This document shows, piece by piece, positions 18,228 to 26,975 of a stretch of DNA of 64,000 nt. Numbering within the stretch: the first letter of the stretch is position 1; every line of letters starts with the position of its first letter. A model generated the notes under the pieces. It was not told the origin of the DNA, did not search any database, and saw only the letters and a list, made by a program, of their open reading frames with translations. The DNA comes from Halomicrobium urmianum (GTDB lineage: Archaea; Halobacteriota; Halobacteria; Halobacteriales; Haloarculaceae). The DNA lies in contig NZ_CP084090.1 of NCBI RefSeq assembly GCF_020217425.1, positions 2,790,001 through 2,854,000 on the forward strand, written 5' to 3'. A program made the translations under genes and the position numbers.

Positions 18228-19187
18228 TCAGAAGGGCCCGCGACCGCGACCGGGGCCGCCGGGGCCACCCGGACCGCCGGGACCGCGGCCGCCGCCGAAC
18301 TCCAGGGACTGGGGCGCCCGACGCCGTCCCTTCACGCGGTTGCCGTACCAGAGTCCGATCAGGAGGCCGATGAGGTGGGCGCCGTCGGCGATGCCCTGGC
18401 CGGAGAACGGGGTCGCCAGGCCGAAGACGCCGCCGATGCTGAGCAGGAAGTAGAAGCCGGTGATGACCCAGATCGGCACGGGAATCAGGAAGTAGAGGTA
18501 GACGCGCAGGTCTGGGTTCAGCACCGTCAGGACCGCCATGATCGCCAGGCCGGCGCCGCTGGCCCCGACGACGCCCGCCCCGGGAACGTAGTCCGCCCCC
18601 AGCAGCGCAGGGGTCTGGGCAATCATGATTGCGATCTGGCCGAGCGACGCGAGGATCCCGGCACCGAGGAACAGCAGCGTGAACTGCTTCGTTCCGACGT
18701 AGCGCTCGACGATCCGGCCGAAGAAGAAGATCACGATGGCGTTCCCGGCCAGGTGGCCGATGCCCCCGTGTGCGAAGATGGAGGTGATCCACGTCCAGAC
18801 GTACTCGGGGTGGGTCGCCTTGAGGACGAACAGGGCGTCGTGGACGCGGGGTCCGGCGACCGTCTGGACGACGCCCTGGAGGACGAACGTGATCCCCATC
18901 AGTGCGAGGAACACGTAGGTCATGTTCCCCCGGAAGTAGGCCGTGAGGCCGCCCGGCCCCGACAGGCTCGGAAGCCGATCGCCCAGTCCGGACTCCTGGC
19001 GCGGCTGGGTCGTCGAGACGCTGTCGTCGAAGCCGCTGTCGAAGACCCCGTCAGGGTCGCCCCAGTCGTTCAGCCCCGGGCAGTCGTGTGCCTCCGGCAG
19101 CCGGTGTTCGCCGCAGAAGGTCCCCCCACACCGGTCACACTGGTACGGCATGTTCTCTTCCCTGCCGCACACGTCGCACGTCGACAT
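18228..19187 (-). CDS. Rhomboid intramembrane serine protease with N-terminal AN1-type zinc finger
   Basis: A 319-residue protein. Residues 4-36 have the AN1 pattern C4-C7-C17-C20-C25-H28-H34-C36. After a linker come about six membrane helices. The rhomboid catalytic Ser is in GASGAG (around residue 202), the catalytic His in GAHLIGLLIG, and the oxyanion-type HGGIGHLAGN helix lies upstream. The Gly/Pro/Arg-rich tail is cytoplasmic. Rhomboids cleave transmembrane substrates; the AN1 finger may recruit ubiquitin-like (SAMP) or other proteins, which is inference. The gene is divergent from DUF5788. Confidence 0.9.
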   Translation of the reverse strand: MSTCDVCGREENMPYQCDRCGGTFCGEHRLPEAHDCPGLNDWGDPDGVFDSGFDDSVSTTQPRQESGLGDRLPSLSGPGGLTAYFRGNMTYVFLALMGITFVLQGVVQTVAGPRVHDALFVLKATHPEYVWTWITSIFAHGGIGHLAGNAIVIFFFGRIVERYVGTKQFTLLFLGAGILASLGQIAIMIAQTPALLGADYVPGAGVVGASGAGLAIMAVLTVLNPDLRVYLYFLIPVPIWVITGFYFLLSIGGVFGLATPFSGQGIADGAHLIGLLIGLWYGNRVKGRRRAPQSLEFGGGRGPGGPGGPGGPGRGRGPF

Positions 19188-19330
19188 TGAGAGGGTCTAA
19201 CGGAGGGCGGTGCAAAGGGATTGTGCTTGGCACGAGGACGCGAGCCGCGAGGCTCCGACCGCAGGGAGGGGCCACCGGGCGTCGCTCAGTCGATCGGGCG
19301 GAATCAGGGTTCGCTCGGCGGTCCGAACCC

Positions 19331-19336
19331 ATAATA
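19331..19336 (+). promoter_or_regulatory. TATA element for DUF5788-polX-Mut7C operon
   Basis: ATAATA lies 23-28 nt before the GTG start at 19359. Confidence 0.4.
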
Positions 19337-19358
19337 CTCAGCGCGGCGAAGCGGGGGT

Positions 19359-19811
19359 GTGAAAGACTTCGAGCGAAAGCAGTTGCTCGAACGCGTCGAG
19401 CGGGAGGGCGCGATCGTCGGTGCGGAGATCCCCGACCGCATCGAGGTGCAGGGCGAGGAGGTGGACCTCCAGTCGTTCGTCTTCGAGATCAAGCGGCGAG
19501 ACACCATCCCGCCGGGCGAGCGCGAGCGGGTCGACAGCGCCAAGAAGAACCTCCGGCGAGAGCGGCTTCAGCGCAAGCAGCTGATCGAGGACGGCGACGT
19601 CAGCTACGAGGAGGGCGAGCGGCTGGCGGACGCCATCGTCGGCATCGACCGCGCGCTCAACGCGCTCGAACAGCTGGGATCGGCGAACCTCGAACAGGAA
19701 GCCCAGGCGAAGGAGGCGGCCGACAAGAAGCGCTGGATGAAGTTCCTCAAGAAGGCGCTGGGCCACGAGGAGGCCGACTCCGGCACCGGCCGGGCCAGCC
19801 GGGGGCTGTAA
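19359..19811 (+). CDS. DUF5788 family protein
   Basis: A 150-residue, highly charged, mostly helical protein beginning with GTG (MKDFERKQLLERVEREG). The middle block IPPGERERVDSAKKNLRRER is typical of the haloarchaeal DUF5788 family. A predicted coiled-coil follows. Its TAA stop overlaps the ATG of polX by one base, so it is translated together with a DNA-repair polymerase. A role connected with DNA repair is a guess from context only. Confidence 0.8.
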   Translation: MKDFERKQLLERVEREGAIVGAEIPDRIEVQGEEVDLQSFVFEIKRRDTIPPGERERVDSAKKNLRRERLQRKQLIEDGDVSYEEGERLADAIVGIDRALNALEQLGSANLEQEAQAKEAADKKRWMKFLKKALGHEEADSGTGRASRGL

Positions 19812-21547
19812 TGAGCCGGAACGACGAGGTCGCCCGCCGGCTGGAGGAGTTCGCCGACCTGCTGGCGGCCAAGGGCGTCGAGTACAAGCCCCGCGCGTAT
19901 CGCCAGGCCGCCGAGAACGTCCGGGACTACCCCGGCGCGATCGAGGGGCTGGCCGACGAGGGACCGGATGGCGTCCAGCGGATCGACAAGGTCGGCGACG
20001 CCATCGCGAGCAAGATCGTCGAGTACCTCGACACCGGCGAGATGGCGGAACTGGAGGAGCTGCGCGAGGAGTACCCGATCGACATCGAGGCCATCACGGG
20101 CGTCGAGGGCGTCGGCCCGAAGACCGCCGGGACGCTCTACGAGGCGCTCGATATACGAGACCTCGACGACCTCGAAGCGGCCGCCGAGGCCGGCGAGATC
20201 CGCGAGGTTTCGGGGTTCGGCGAGAAGACCGAACAGAACATCCTGGCGGGCATCGACTTCGCCCGGCAGTCCCACGAGCGGGAACTGCTCGGCGAGGCCA
20301 GGCCCTACGGCGAGAGTGTCGTGGGCACGCTTTCGGCCGTGCCAGCGGTCGAGGAGGCCGAGCTCGCGGGGTCGCTGCGCCGCTGGCGGCGGACCATCGG
20401 CGACGTCGACGTGCTCGTCGGCAGCGACGACCCCGGGACGGTGATCGACGCGTTCACCGACTGGGAGGAGGCCGACGGCGTGATCGAGGCCGGCGAGAGC
20501 AAGGCCAGCGTCCGCGCCAGCGGCGTCCGCGTGGACCTCCGGGTCGTCGACCCGGCGGAGTTCGGCGCGGCGCTGCAGTATTTCACCGGCAGCAAGGAGC
20601 ACAACCTCGCGGTCCGCAACCGGGCGATCGATCGCGACCTGAAGATGAACGAGTACGGCATCTTCGACGTGAGTGAGGTCGCCGACGACAGCGACCAGCG
20701 GGCCGGCGAGCGCGTCGGCGGCGAGACGGAGGCGTCGATGTACGAGCCGCTGGACCTGGAGTGGATGCCGCCCGAGCTGCGGGAGAACCGCGGCGAGATC
20801 GAGGCCGCCGCGGAGGGGACGCTGCCGGACCTCGTCGAGCCGGGCGACCTCGAGGGGGACCTGCACACCCACACGGAGTGGTCCGACGGGGAGCTGACCA
20901 TCGCGGACCACGTCGCGGCGGCGGCCGAGTTCGGCCACGACTACGTTGCGATCACCGACCACGCGACCGGCCCCGGGATGGTCGGCGGCCTCGGTCTCGA
21001 CGACGGGGAGCTCCGAACGCAGCTCTCGGAGATCCGCGAGGTCGCCGACGACGCCGACATCGAGGTGTTCGCCGGCGTCGAGGCCAATATCTCCGCCGAG
21101 GGAGAAATCTCCGTCGCAGACGACCTGCTGGCGGACCTGGACCTGGTGGTCGCCTCGCCACACGCGGCGCTGGACGGCGACGGCACCGACAGGCTGGTCG
21201 CCGCGGCCGAGCACCCGTCGGTCGACGTCATCGGCCACCCGACCGGCCGGTACCTGAACCGCCGTCGGGGCCTGGAGCTCGACGTCGAGCGGCTGGCGAC
21301 GGTCGCCGCCGAGAACGAGACCGCCCTGGAGGTCAACGCGAACCCATCGCGGCTGGACCTCTCGGGGGAAGCCGTCAAGGTGGCCGTCGAGGCGGGCGCG
21401 ACCGTCGCCGTCGACACCGACGCCCACTCGGCGGCGGACTTCTCGCTCCAGCGGTACGGCCTCCACACCGCCCGCCGGGGCTGGGCCGAGCCCGACGACG
21501 TCCTCAACGCCTGGGACGTCGAAGCGGTCCGCGCGTTCCTCGGGTGA
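19811..21547 (+). CDS. polX: DNA polymerase X with PHP domain (PolX)
   Basis: A 578-residue bifunctional repair enzyme. Helix-hairpin-helix motifs are at about residues 50-65 and 95-110 (GVEGVGPKTAGTLYEAL). The nucleotidyltransferase core is at AGSLRRWRRTIGDVDVLVG (catalytic Asp-x-Asp). The C-terminal PHP domain starts DLHTHTEWSDGELT, with VAITDHATGPG and VGHP-type motifs, and supplies 3'-5' exonuclease or AP-endonuclease activity. Use in gap filling and base excision repair is known for the family. The ATG overlaps the DUF5788 stop; the TGA overlaps the next ATG, forming a tightly coupled three-gene operon. Confidence 0.93.
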   Translation: MSRNDEVARRLEEFADLLAAKGVEYKPRAYRQAAENVRDYPGAIEGLADEGPDGVQRIDKVGDAIASKIVEYLDTGEMAELEELREEYPIDIEAITGVEGVGPKTAGTLYEALDIRDLDDLEAAAEAGEIREVSGFGEKTEQNILAGIDFARQSHERELLGEARPYGESVVGTLSAVPAVEEAELAGSLRRWRRTIGDVDVLVGSDDPGTVIDAFTDWEEADGVIEAGESKASVRASGVRVDLRVVDPAEFGAALQYFTGSKEHNLAVRNRAIDRDLKMNEYGIFDVSEVADDSDQRAGERVGGETEASMYEPLDLEWMPPELRENRGEIEAAAEGTLPDLVEPGDLEGDLHTHTEWSDGELTIADHVAAAAEFGHDYVAITDHATGPGMVGGLGLDDGELRTQLSEIREVADDADIEVFAGVEANISAEGEISVADDLLADLDLVVASPHAALDGDGTDRLVAAAEHPSVDVIGHPTGRYLNRRRGLELDVERLATVAAENETALEVNANPSRLDLSGEAVKVAVEAGATVAVDTDAHSAADFSLQRYGLHTARRGWAEPDDVLNAWDVEAVRAFLG

Positions 21548-21999
21548 TGCGGCTCCTGCTCGACGCCATGTGCGGCGGGCTGACGGCGTACCTGCGGATG
21601 TGCGGCCACGACGCCGCCTACGCCCTCGACCGGACCGGCGGCGAGGACGTCCCCGACGAGGAACTCGTGGCCCTCGCCGCCGCCGAGGACCGCCGGATCG
21701 TCACCCGCGACCGGAACGTCGCCGCGCTGGCCGACGACGCGATTCTCCTCACCGAGCGGGACGTGGTCGATCAACTGCGAGAACTGGCAGCGGTCGGAGT
21801 CGAACTGGAACTGGAGGACGAGCCCACCCGCTGTGGCACCTGCAACGGCCCGCTGACGGCCGTCGATCCGACCGAGAGCACGCCCGACTACGCGCCCGAT
21901 CCGGCTGACGAGCGGGCCTGGCGGTGCCGGGACTGCGGCCAGTACTTCTGGAAGGGGAGCCACTGGGACGACGTGGCGGCGACGCTCGCGGAGCTGTAA
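21547..21999 (+). CDS. Mut7-C RNase domain protein (PIN-like plus zinc ribbon)
   Basis: A 150-residue protein starting MRLLLDAMCGGLTAYLRMCGHD, the Mut7-C fold derived from PIN nucleases. Asp in LLLDAM and the TRDRN block are the acidic active-site candidates. A C-terminal zinc ribbon is formed by CGTC and CRDC, followed by FWKGSHWD. The family is predicted to cleave RNA. It overlaps the polX stop codon by one base, so it is the third gene of the DUF5788-polX operon. Confidence 0.88.
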   Translation: MRLLLDAMCGGLTAYLRMCGHDAAYALDRTGGEDVPDEELVALAAAEDRRIVTRDRNVAALADDAILLTERDVVDQLRELAAVGVELELEDEPTRCGTCNGPLTAVDPTESTPDYAPDPADERAWRCRDCGQYFWKGSHWDDVAATLAEL

Positions 22000-22042
22000 C
22001 TCGGGGGCGCGCTCGGCGACGGGACGGAGCGAACGCGCGAGC

Positions 22043-23143
22043 TCAGTCCAGCGACCGCGCCAGCGCCAGCGCGCGCTCGCTCGACCCGTCGACGGCGACG
22101 GCCGTCGTCACCCCGTCCTCGGTCCACGCGACGACGGTCCTGCCGCGCACGGTCGTCACGTTCGCGGACCGCCCGTCGACGGTCGCGGCCGTCGCGTTCT
22201 CGACCGCGAAGCGGTCCGTCGCCGTGGTGGTGACGACGGTCACGTTCTCCTCGTCGGCGAGGTACCGCTGTGCGACGACGGTCTCGTTCCCCCGGCTCGC
22301 GACGGTGGCCTCCTCGAACGTCGCACCGCCGCCGAGTTGCGGGAGGGGCAGCGTTACGTTCGCCTGCGCGGCGTCGAACGTCCCGTACTCCTCGACCGTC
22401 GACACCGCGACGCGGTCGGTCGGGGGCTGGAACGTGCTCTCGTGGACGCTCACGTTGAACTGCGTCTCCTGCACGTCGACGACGGTCCGGTTCGTCCCGT
22501 CGGTCGACTCGGTGCGCAGCACTCGGTAGTCCTCGCGGGCGACCCACAGCGTCGCGTTCGCGTCACCGTTCTCCTCGGTCGGTTCGAGGGTCAGTCGGTA
22601 CGCCGGCGTGCCGCCGACCGTCTCGGTCCCGGCCAGCGTGGCAGTCACGTTCTCGCCGGGCGTCCCGCGCGTGAGGAGGTCGGTCCTCGCGTCGGCGATC
22701 GCCGGTCTCGCGTCCGTGGTGTTCGGCCCCAGTCCCGGGGTCAGTGCTCCGGCCGGCCGGTCGACGCTGCGGTTGTCGGGCGCGTCGACGTCCCAGGCCC
22801 TCGCTCCGTCGGGACCGGCGACCCAGGCGACCGTCCCGTTGGTCCCCGCACGGTAGGTCCGGTTCTCGGACGACACGATCACTCGCGAACTGTTCGGGTC
22901 GGCCGCGGCGAACTCGAACGTCGCCGTCACCGTCGTCGATCCGTTCGTCGCGGTGATCTCGGCGGACCCGGTCACCGTCTCGGCGTGGTCGTAGCGCTGC
23001 TCGACGCGGTCGAGCACCTCGTCGCCGGACGGTTGCTGGAGGACGGCCAGCGCCGGTCCGGCGACCGTCGCCGCGACCGCCGCGACCGCGAGTCCGGCGG
23101 CGAGGAGCGCGAGCGTCCGTCGCCCGCCGGTGAGGTCGGTCAT
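22043..23143 (-). CDS. LolA-like secreted/lipoprotein-sorting family protein
   Basis: A 366-residue exported protein. The N-terminal hydrophobic helix (RRTLALLAAGLAVAAVAAT) serves as signal or anchor. The rest is beta-rich with many N-glycosylation sequons (NGS, NRT, NAT). The middle region (VLDRVEQRYDHAETVTGSAE, and VTATLAGTETVGGTPAYRL) resembles the LolA/LolB/DUF2092 convex barrel that binds lipid or hydrophobic ligands. It is divergent from a MacB-type ABC transporter 106 nt away, so it may be the extracytoplasmic partner of that exporter; this is inference. Confidence 0.7.
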   Translation of the reverse strand: MTDLTGGRRTLALLAAGLAVAAVAATVAGPALAVLQQPSGDEVLDRVEQRYDHAETVTGSAEITATNGSTTVTATFEFAAADPNSSRVIVSSENRTYRAGTNGTVAWVAGPDGARAWDVDAPDNRSVDRPAGALTPGLGPNTTDARPAIADARTDLLTRGTPGENVTATLAGTETVGGTPAYRLTLEPTEENGDANATLWVAREDYRVLRTESTDGTNRTVVDVQETQFNVSVHESTFQPPTDRVAVSTVEEYGTFDAAQANVTLPLPQLGGGATFEEATVASRGNETVVAQRYLADEENVTVVTTTATDRFAVENATAATVDGRSANVTTVRGRTVVAWTEDGVTTAVAVDGSSERALALARSLD

Positions 23144-23249
23144 CGTCCGGACTTCGGGTCGCAGTCACAAGTGCGTTGGCGTCACACCGGCACGCGCCGA
23201 ACTACTGTTGGCCAACGCTCATGTCCCCGCGGCCCGAACCAGTCGCCGA

Positions 23250-23942
23250 ATGGGGACTGCCGATCCCGTGGTGGAACTCGCGGACGTCCGCAAGACCTAC
23301 GACGTCGGCGGGCCGGTCGAGGCGCTCGCCGGCGTCTCGCTGTCGCTGCCGCGCGGGTCCTACACCGCCGTGATGGGGCCAAGCGGGTCCGGCAAGAGCA
23401 CCCTGCTGAACCTCGCGGGCGGGCTGGACACACCGACCGAGGGGCGCGTCCTGATCGACGGGCGGGACCTCTCGACCGCCAGCGAGTCCGAACGGGCCGC
23501 CGTCAGGGGGACCGAGGTCGGCTTCGTCTTCCAGACGTTCAACCTGCTCCCGCGGCTCACCGCCGTCGAGAACGTCGCCCTGCCGCTCGTGTTCGACGGC
23601 TGGGACCGGGACCGCCGCCGCGAGCGCGCCAGCGACCTCCTGACCGAGGTGGGACTGGGCGACAGGCTCGACCACCGGCCGCCGGAGCTGAGCGGCGGAC
23701 AGCGACAGCGGGTGGCCATCGCCCGCGCGCTGGCACCCGACCCCGCGGTGATCCTGGCCGACGAGCCGACAGGGAACGTCGACACCGACACTGGCGACCG
23801 CATCATGGACCTTCTGGACGACCTCCACGCGGCGGGCCACACCGTGTTGCTCGTCTCTCACGAGCGGCGGATCGCAGAGCGCGCGGAACGCATCGTGCAC
23901 GTCCGCGATGGCGTCGTCGAGGACGTGGAGGTGCTCCAATGA
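23250..23942 (+). CDS. ABC transporter ATP-binding protein, MacB/LolD type
   Basis: A 230-residue ATPase. Walker A GPSGSGKST, Q-loop FQTFNLLPRLTAVENV, signature LSGGQRQRVAIARAL, Walker B VILADEPTGNVD and H-loop SHERR are all present. The motif arrangement is that of the LolD/MacB/FtsE group. ATG 23250 gives the normal length; earlier in-frame codons run into the divergent promoter. It is followed after 64 nt by its permease. Confidence 0.92.
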   Translation: MGTADPVVELADVRKTYDVGGPVEALAGVSLSLPRGSYTAVMGPSGSGKSTLLNLAGGLDTPTEGRVLIDGRDLSTASESERAAVRGTEVGFVFQTFNLLPRLTAVENVALPLVFDGWDRDRRRERASDLLTEVGLGDRLDHRPPELSGGQRQRVAIARALAPDPAVILADEPTGNVDTDTGDRIMDLLDDLHAAGHTVLLVSHERRIAERAERIVHVRDGVVEDVEVLQ

Positions 23943-24006
23943 TCTCCGGAACGCGCACCGGACCGGCGACGGCCCCCGGAACGGGCCGCGCGAGGAGGGA
24001 CGCCTG

Positions 24007-25236
24007 ATGGAAGCACGCGAGACGCTCCGTATCGCCCTCCGATCGATCCGATCGCACAGACTCCGGTCGGCGCTGACCGTACTCGGCGTGGTCATCGGCA
24101 TCGCCTCGGTCGTCACGTTCGCCACGTTCGGGGCCAGCGTCCAGGCCGACGTGATCGGGCAGATCGAGGGCTCGACCGCCGACAACGTCTACGTCTTCGG
24201 CTCCCCCGAAGGCGAGGGGTTCGACGTGGCCTTCCAGCCCATATTCACGGAGCGAGACGTCAGCACGCTCGGCGGAATCGACGGCGTCCGGGCGGTGATC
24301 CCCCGCGGCCAGTTGCCGATGCAGTCGATCGCTCGCGGGAACGACTCTATCGCGACCCAGCAGGTCACCGCTACGGTCCCGGCGACGGTCGACAACGACT
24401 CCCTCGTCGCGGGACGGTCGTTCCGGCAGGGGGCCAGCGAGGCGGTGCTCGACCGCCGGGCGGCGACGGCCTTCGAGGGGAACGTCACGGTCGGCGACGA
24501 GATAACCCTCACTCGTCAGTCCGGCGAAACCCATACGGTGACCGTCGTCGGAATCGTCGACGGGACCCGGGGCGAGTTACCGGTCAGCAACTTCGCGCGC
24601 CAGCCCCGCGTGCTCCTCCCGACCGACCCGTACTACGACACGGCCGCGGAGAGTCCGTCCGTCGGCGCGCGTCAGCTCGCGTATCCGCAGGTGACCGTCG
24701 TCGCGGACCCGGCCCGCGTGAGCGAGGTGCGCGCGGCCGTCGAGCGGTCGCTCTCGGACACCGACGCGAGCCAGTTGAAGGCCGACGACGTCGAACTGGT
24801 CGCGCGGACCGGCGGCGACTTCGTCGAGCGGATCGGCGACGTCATCGACCGGATCACCCGCTTCGTCACGGGAATCGCCGTCATCGCGCTCGTCGTCGGT
24901 GCCGTGGGCATCGCGAACATCATGCTCGTCAGCGTCACCGAGCGCACCCGCGAGATCGGGATCATGAAGGCGGTTGGCGCGCGCAGCCGCGACGTGATGC
25001 AGCTGTTCCTCCTCGAGGCGGCGCTGCTGGGCGGGCTGGGCGCCGTCCTCGGTCTGCCGCTCGGCCTCGTCGTGGGGTGGGCCGCGACGCGGTACGCCGA
25101 GGTGGGCTTCGCACTGGCCCCCGTCTGGATGGTCCTGTCGGTCGTCGTCGGCGTCCTCGTCGGCGTGGTCTCCGGGCTGTATCCGGCCTGGCGCGCCGCG
25201 CGGGTCGATCCCATCGACGCGCTGCGCCGGGAGTAA
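24007..25236 (+). CDS. ABC transporter permease, MacB/FtsX type
   Basis: A 409-residue permease: one N-terminal helix (SALTVLGVVIGIASVVTFATF), a large MacB periplasmic-core-like extracytoplasmic domain (about residues 45-275), then three C-terminal helices of the FtsX domain with the conserved REIGIMKAVGA motif. The start at ATG 24007 is supported by a GGAGG 12-16 nt upstream and by the usual MEARETLRIALRSIR beginning. Together with the preceding ATPase it forms an export or mechanotransmission transporter; the LolA-like gene lies beside it. Confidence 0.92.
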   Translation: MEARETLRIALRSIRSHRLRSALTVLGVVIGIASVVTFATFGASVQADVIGQIEGSTADNVYVFGSPEGEGFDVAFQPIFTERDVSTLGGIDGVRAVIPRGQLPMQSIARGNDSIATQQVTATVPATVDNDSLVAGRSFRQGASEAVLDRRAATAFEGNVTVGDEITLTRQSGETHTVTVVGIVDGTRGELPVSNFARQPRVLLPTDPYYDTAAESPSVGARQLAYPQVTVVADPARVSEVRAAVERSLSDTDASQLKADDVELVARTGGDFVERIGDVIDRITRFVTGIAVIALVVGAVGIANIMLVSVTERTREIGIMKAVGARSRDVMQLFLLEAALLGGLGAVLGLPLGLVVGWAATRYAEVGFALAPVWMVLSVVVGVLVGVVSGLYPAWRAARVDPIDALRRE

Positions 25237-25312
25237 CTGCGCGACGCCCGCACCCGTCGCTCGCGGGCAACTCCAGAACGGCCAAGTAGGCCGCTGGGCG
25301 TACCAGTACCAA

Positions 25313-25786
25313 ATGACTCTCTCGGACGAGGCCCGGGACCGGCTGGCGGACGTCGTCGAACTCCAGCCCACCAAGAACTCGGAGCTCCAGGACCGGTGGG
25401 ACATGGAGAGCGGCAGCGACGTCCACCAGTACCTCGAGTCGGAGCTGAAAGACTACTACTACCGGGACGACGACAGCCTCATCTGCGCGACGCCGGAGGG
25501 AATCGAGCTGGTCGGCGGCACCCCTGACGACGACCGGACGATCACCGTCAGCGAACTCCAGGCGGCGGTCGTGGACGTCGTCGCGGGCCCCGACGAGGAA
25601 CCCCAGAGCGTCGTCTCCGTGCTCCAGGCCGTCCGCGACACCGGCCGCGACCCCGAGGTGGACGACGTCCGGTCGGCGTTGCGGACCCTGGAGGACCGCG
25701 GCGTCGTCGAGCGCGTCCAGAAGACCGTCCCCACTTTCCGGCTGGCCGTCGAGCGCGACCGCCTGACGATCGAGCTGACCGACTGA
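25313..25786 (+). CDS. DUF5797 family protein
   Basis: A 157-residue acidic protein beginning MTLSDEARDRLADVVELQPTKN, the recognisable start of haloarchaeal DUF5797. Two winged-helix-like segments are suggested: DRLADVVELQPTKNSELQDRW, and VDDVRSALRTLEDRGVVERV near residues 115-135. A DNA-binding regulator is plausible but not shown. The gene stands alone between the ABC transporter and the convergent DUF5787 gene. Confidence 0.8.
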   Translation: MTLSDEARDRLADVVELQPTKNSELQDRWDMESGSDVHQYLESELKDYYYRDDDSLICATPEGIELVGGTPDDDRTITVSELQAAVVDVVAGPDEEPQSVVSVLQAVRDTGRDPEVDDVRSALRTLEDRGVVERVQKTVPTFRLAVERDRLTIELTD

Positions 25787-25812
25787 CGACTCCGGCGGTC
25801 TCCCCGGCGGCG

Positions 25813-26835
25813 TCACAGTCCGGGCCGACGCCGCCGTCGCCGCTCCGCCAGCAGTTCCTTGATGCGCGTCCCCGGACCGCCCTCGATGGGCCAGCCCTTC
25901 GACCGCCAGACGGGCGGTTCGGGTTCGTACTCGTTGCAGGCCCCACTGCACTCCCCGGGTGTCGGCGTCCGCCCCTTCGCGGCGCAGTACGGGACGACGC
26001 CGTCGGACTCCGGCCGCAACTGGAAGTGCCGGCAGTCCGGTTGCATCGTGTCCGCGTAGGCGCGCCAGCCCCGCTCGTAGGCCCGCTCGGCGATCCCCAG
26101 GCGCTTGTCCGCCTTCCACTCCGGGTCGGCGTACTCGAACCGCGCCGCGCTGGGGCCGTCCGACGGCCGCTCGAGGATCCTCGTCCCGGGATCGTCGACG
26201 GCGAGCGCGCTCGGGTGCCAGCCGACCTCGGCCTCGCCCGCCCCGGCGTCTAACGTCAGCACGCCGGCCTCGACCGGCAGGTCCTCCAGCAGGATCGGTT
26301 CGACCCGCTCGCCGGTCGCCGCGGTGGCGACCCACACCTCGTCGGCCAGCGAGAGAGCCACGTCCCGCTCCAGTTGCGGCGCGAGGTCGCGCGCCGCGCT
26401 GGCCGTGAGGTCCGGCTTGTTCTCGACGGCGACCACGCGATCGACCCAGTCGGGGTACTCGTACTTCCGGCGGATCTGAATCCGGTTGCCCCGCTTGCGC
26501 CGGTCCAGGATACCCCGGTCGGCCGCCTCGTGGACCGCCTCGCGGACGTACCGCCAGGAGTAGCCCGGGTCCGGCAGGGCGTCCCGGTAGTAGGTCCACT
26601 CCGCCGGCGCCGACCGGACGACGTGCAGCAGGTCCGAGCCCAGCCGCCGCTCCCCGAACTGCGCACGCCGGCGGAGTCCCTCGGGGTCGCACTCCAGGAC
26701 GATGGTGTCCCAGCGCCGCCGCTTCGTCCCCAACTGACGAGCGACGACGACCGGGTGCTCGCGGTCGCCCTCCGGCGGCCACTCCCGCTCGGCCCACGCG
26801 CAGACCCGCACCTCGAAGGCGAACTCGCTGTCCAC
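25813..26835 (-). CDS. DUF5787 family protein, candidate PD-(D/E)XK Fe-S nuclease
   Basis: A 340-residue protein. GTG 26835 (VDSEFAFEVRVCAW) is chosen as start because the alternative ATG at 26868 overlaps a TATA-like ACTTATG. The strand WDTIVLECD (about residue 43) and VVAVENK (about 134-140) supply the D...E-x-K of a PD-(D/E)XK core, with a Gln in LAPQLERD after it. Between them is a winged-helix-like insert (about 68-125). One Cys near the N terminus and four near the C terminus (about 268, 284, 296, 300) recall Cas4/AddB iron-sulfur nucleases. Fold and function are inference. Confidence 0.72.
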   Translation of the reverse strand: MDSEFAFEVRVCAWAEREWPPEGDREHPVVVARQLGTKRRRWDTIVLECDPEGLRRRAQFGERRLGSDLLHVVRSAPAEWTYYRDALPDPGYSWRYVREAVHEAADRGILDRRKRGNRIQIRRKYEYPDWVDRVVAVENKPDLTASAARDLAPQLERDVALSLADEVWVATAATGERVEPILLEDLPVEAGVLTLDAGAGEAEVGWHPSALAVDDPGTRILERPSDGPSAARFEYADPEWKADKRLGIAERAYERGWRAYADTMQPDCRHFQLRPESDGVVPYCAAKGRTPTPGECSGACNEYEPEPPVWRSKGWPIEGGPGTRIKELLAERRRRRRPGL

Positions 26836-26943
26836 GGCTCTGCCCAGGGCAAGGCCCCATGGGAACATAAGTCTCGCTCCCGAGAAGGCAAGACGGCGCG
26901 CTCATCCGTCAACGAGGAAGTTTGTTCGACAGTATGGAAACCT

Positions 26944-26950
26944 TTATTTT
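26944..26950 (+). promoter_or_regulatory. TATA element for RDD gene
   Basis: TTATTTT lies 26-32 nt before the ATG at 26976. Confidence 0.5.
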
Positions 26951-26975
26951 CGCAGCATATCGGTAGGCACATTGC

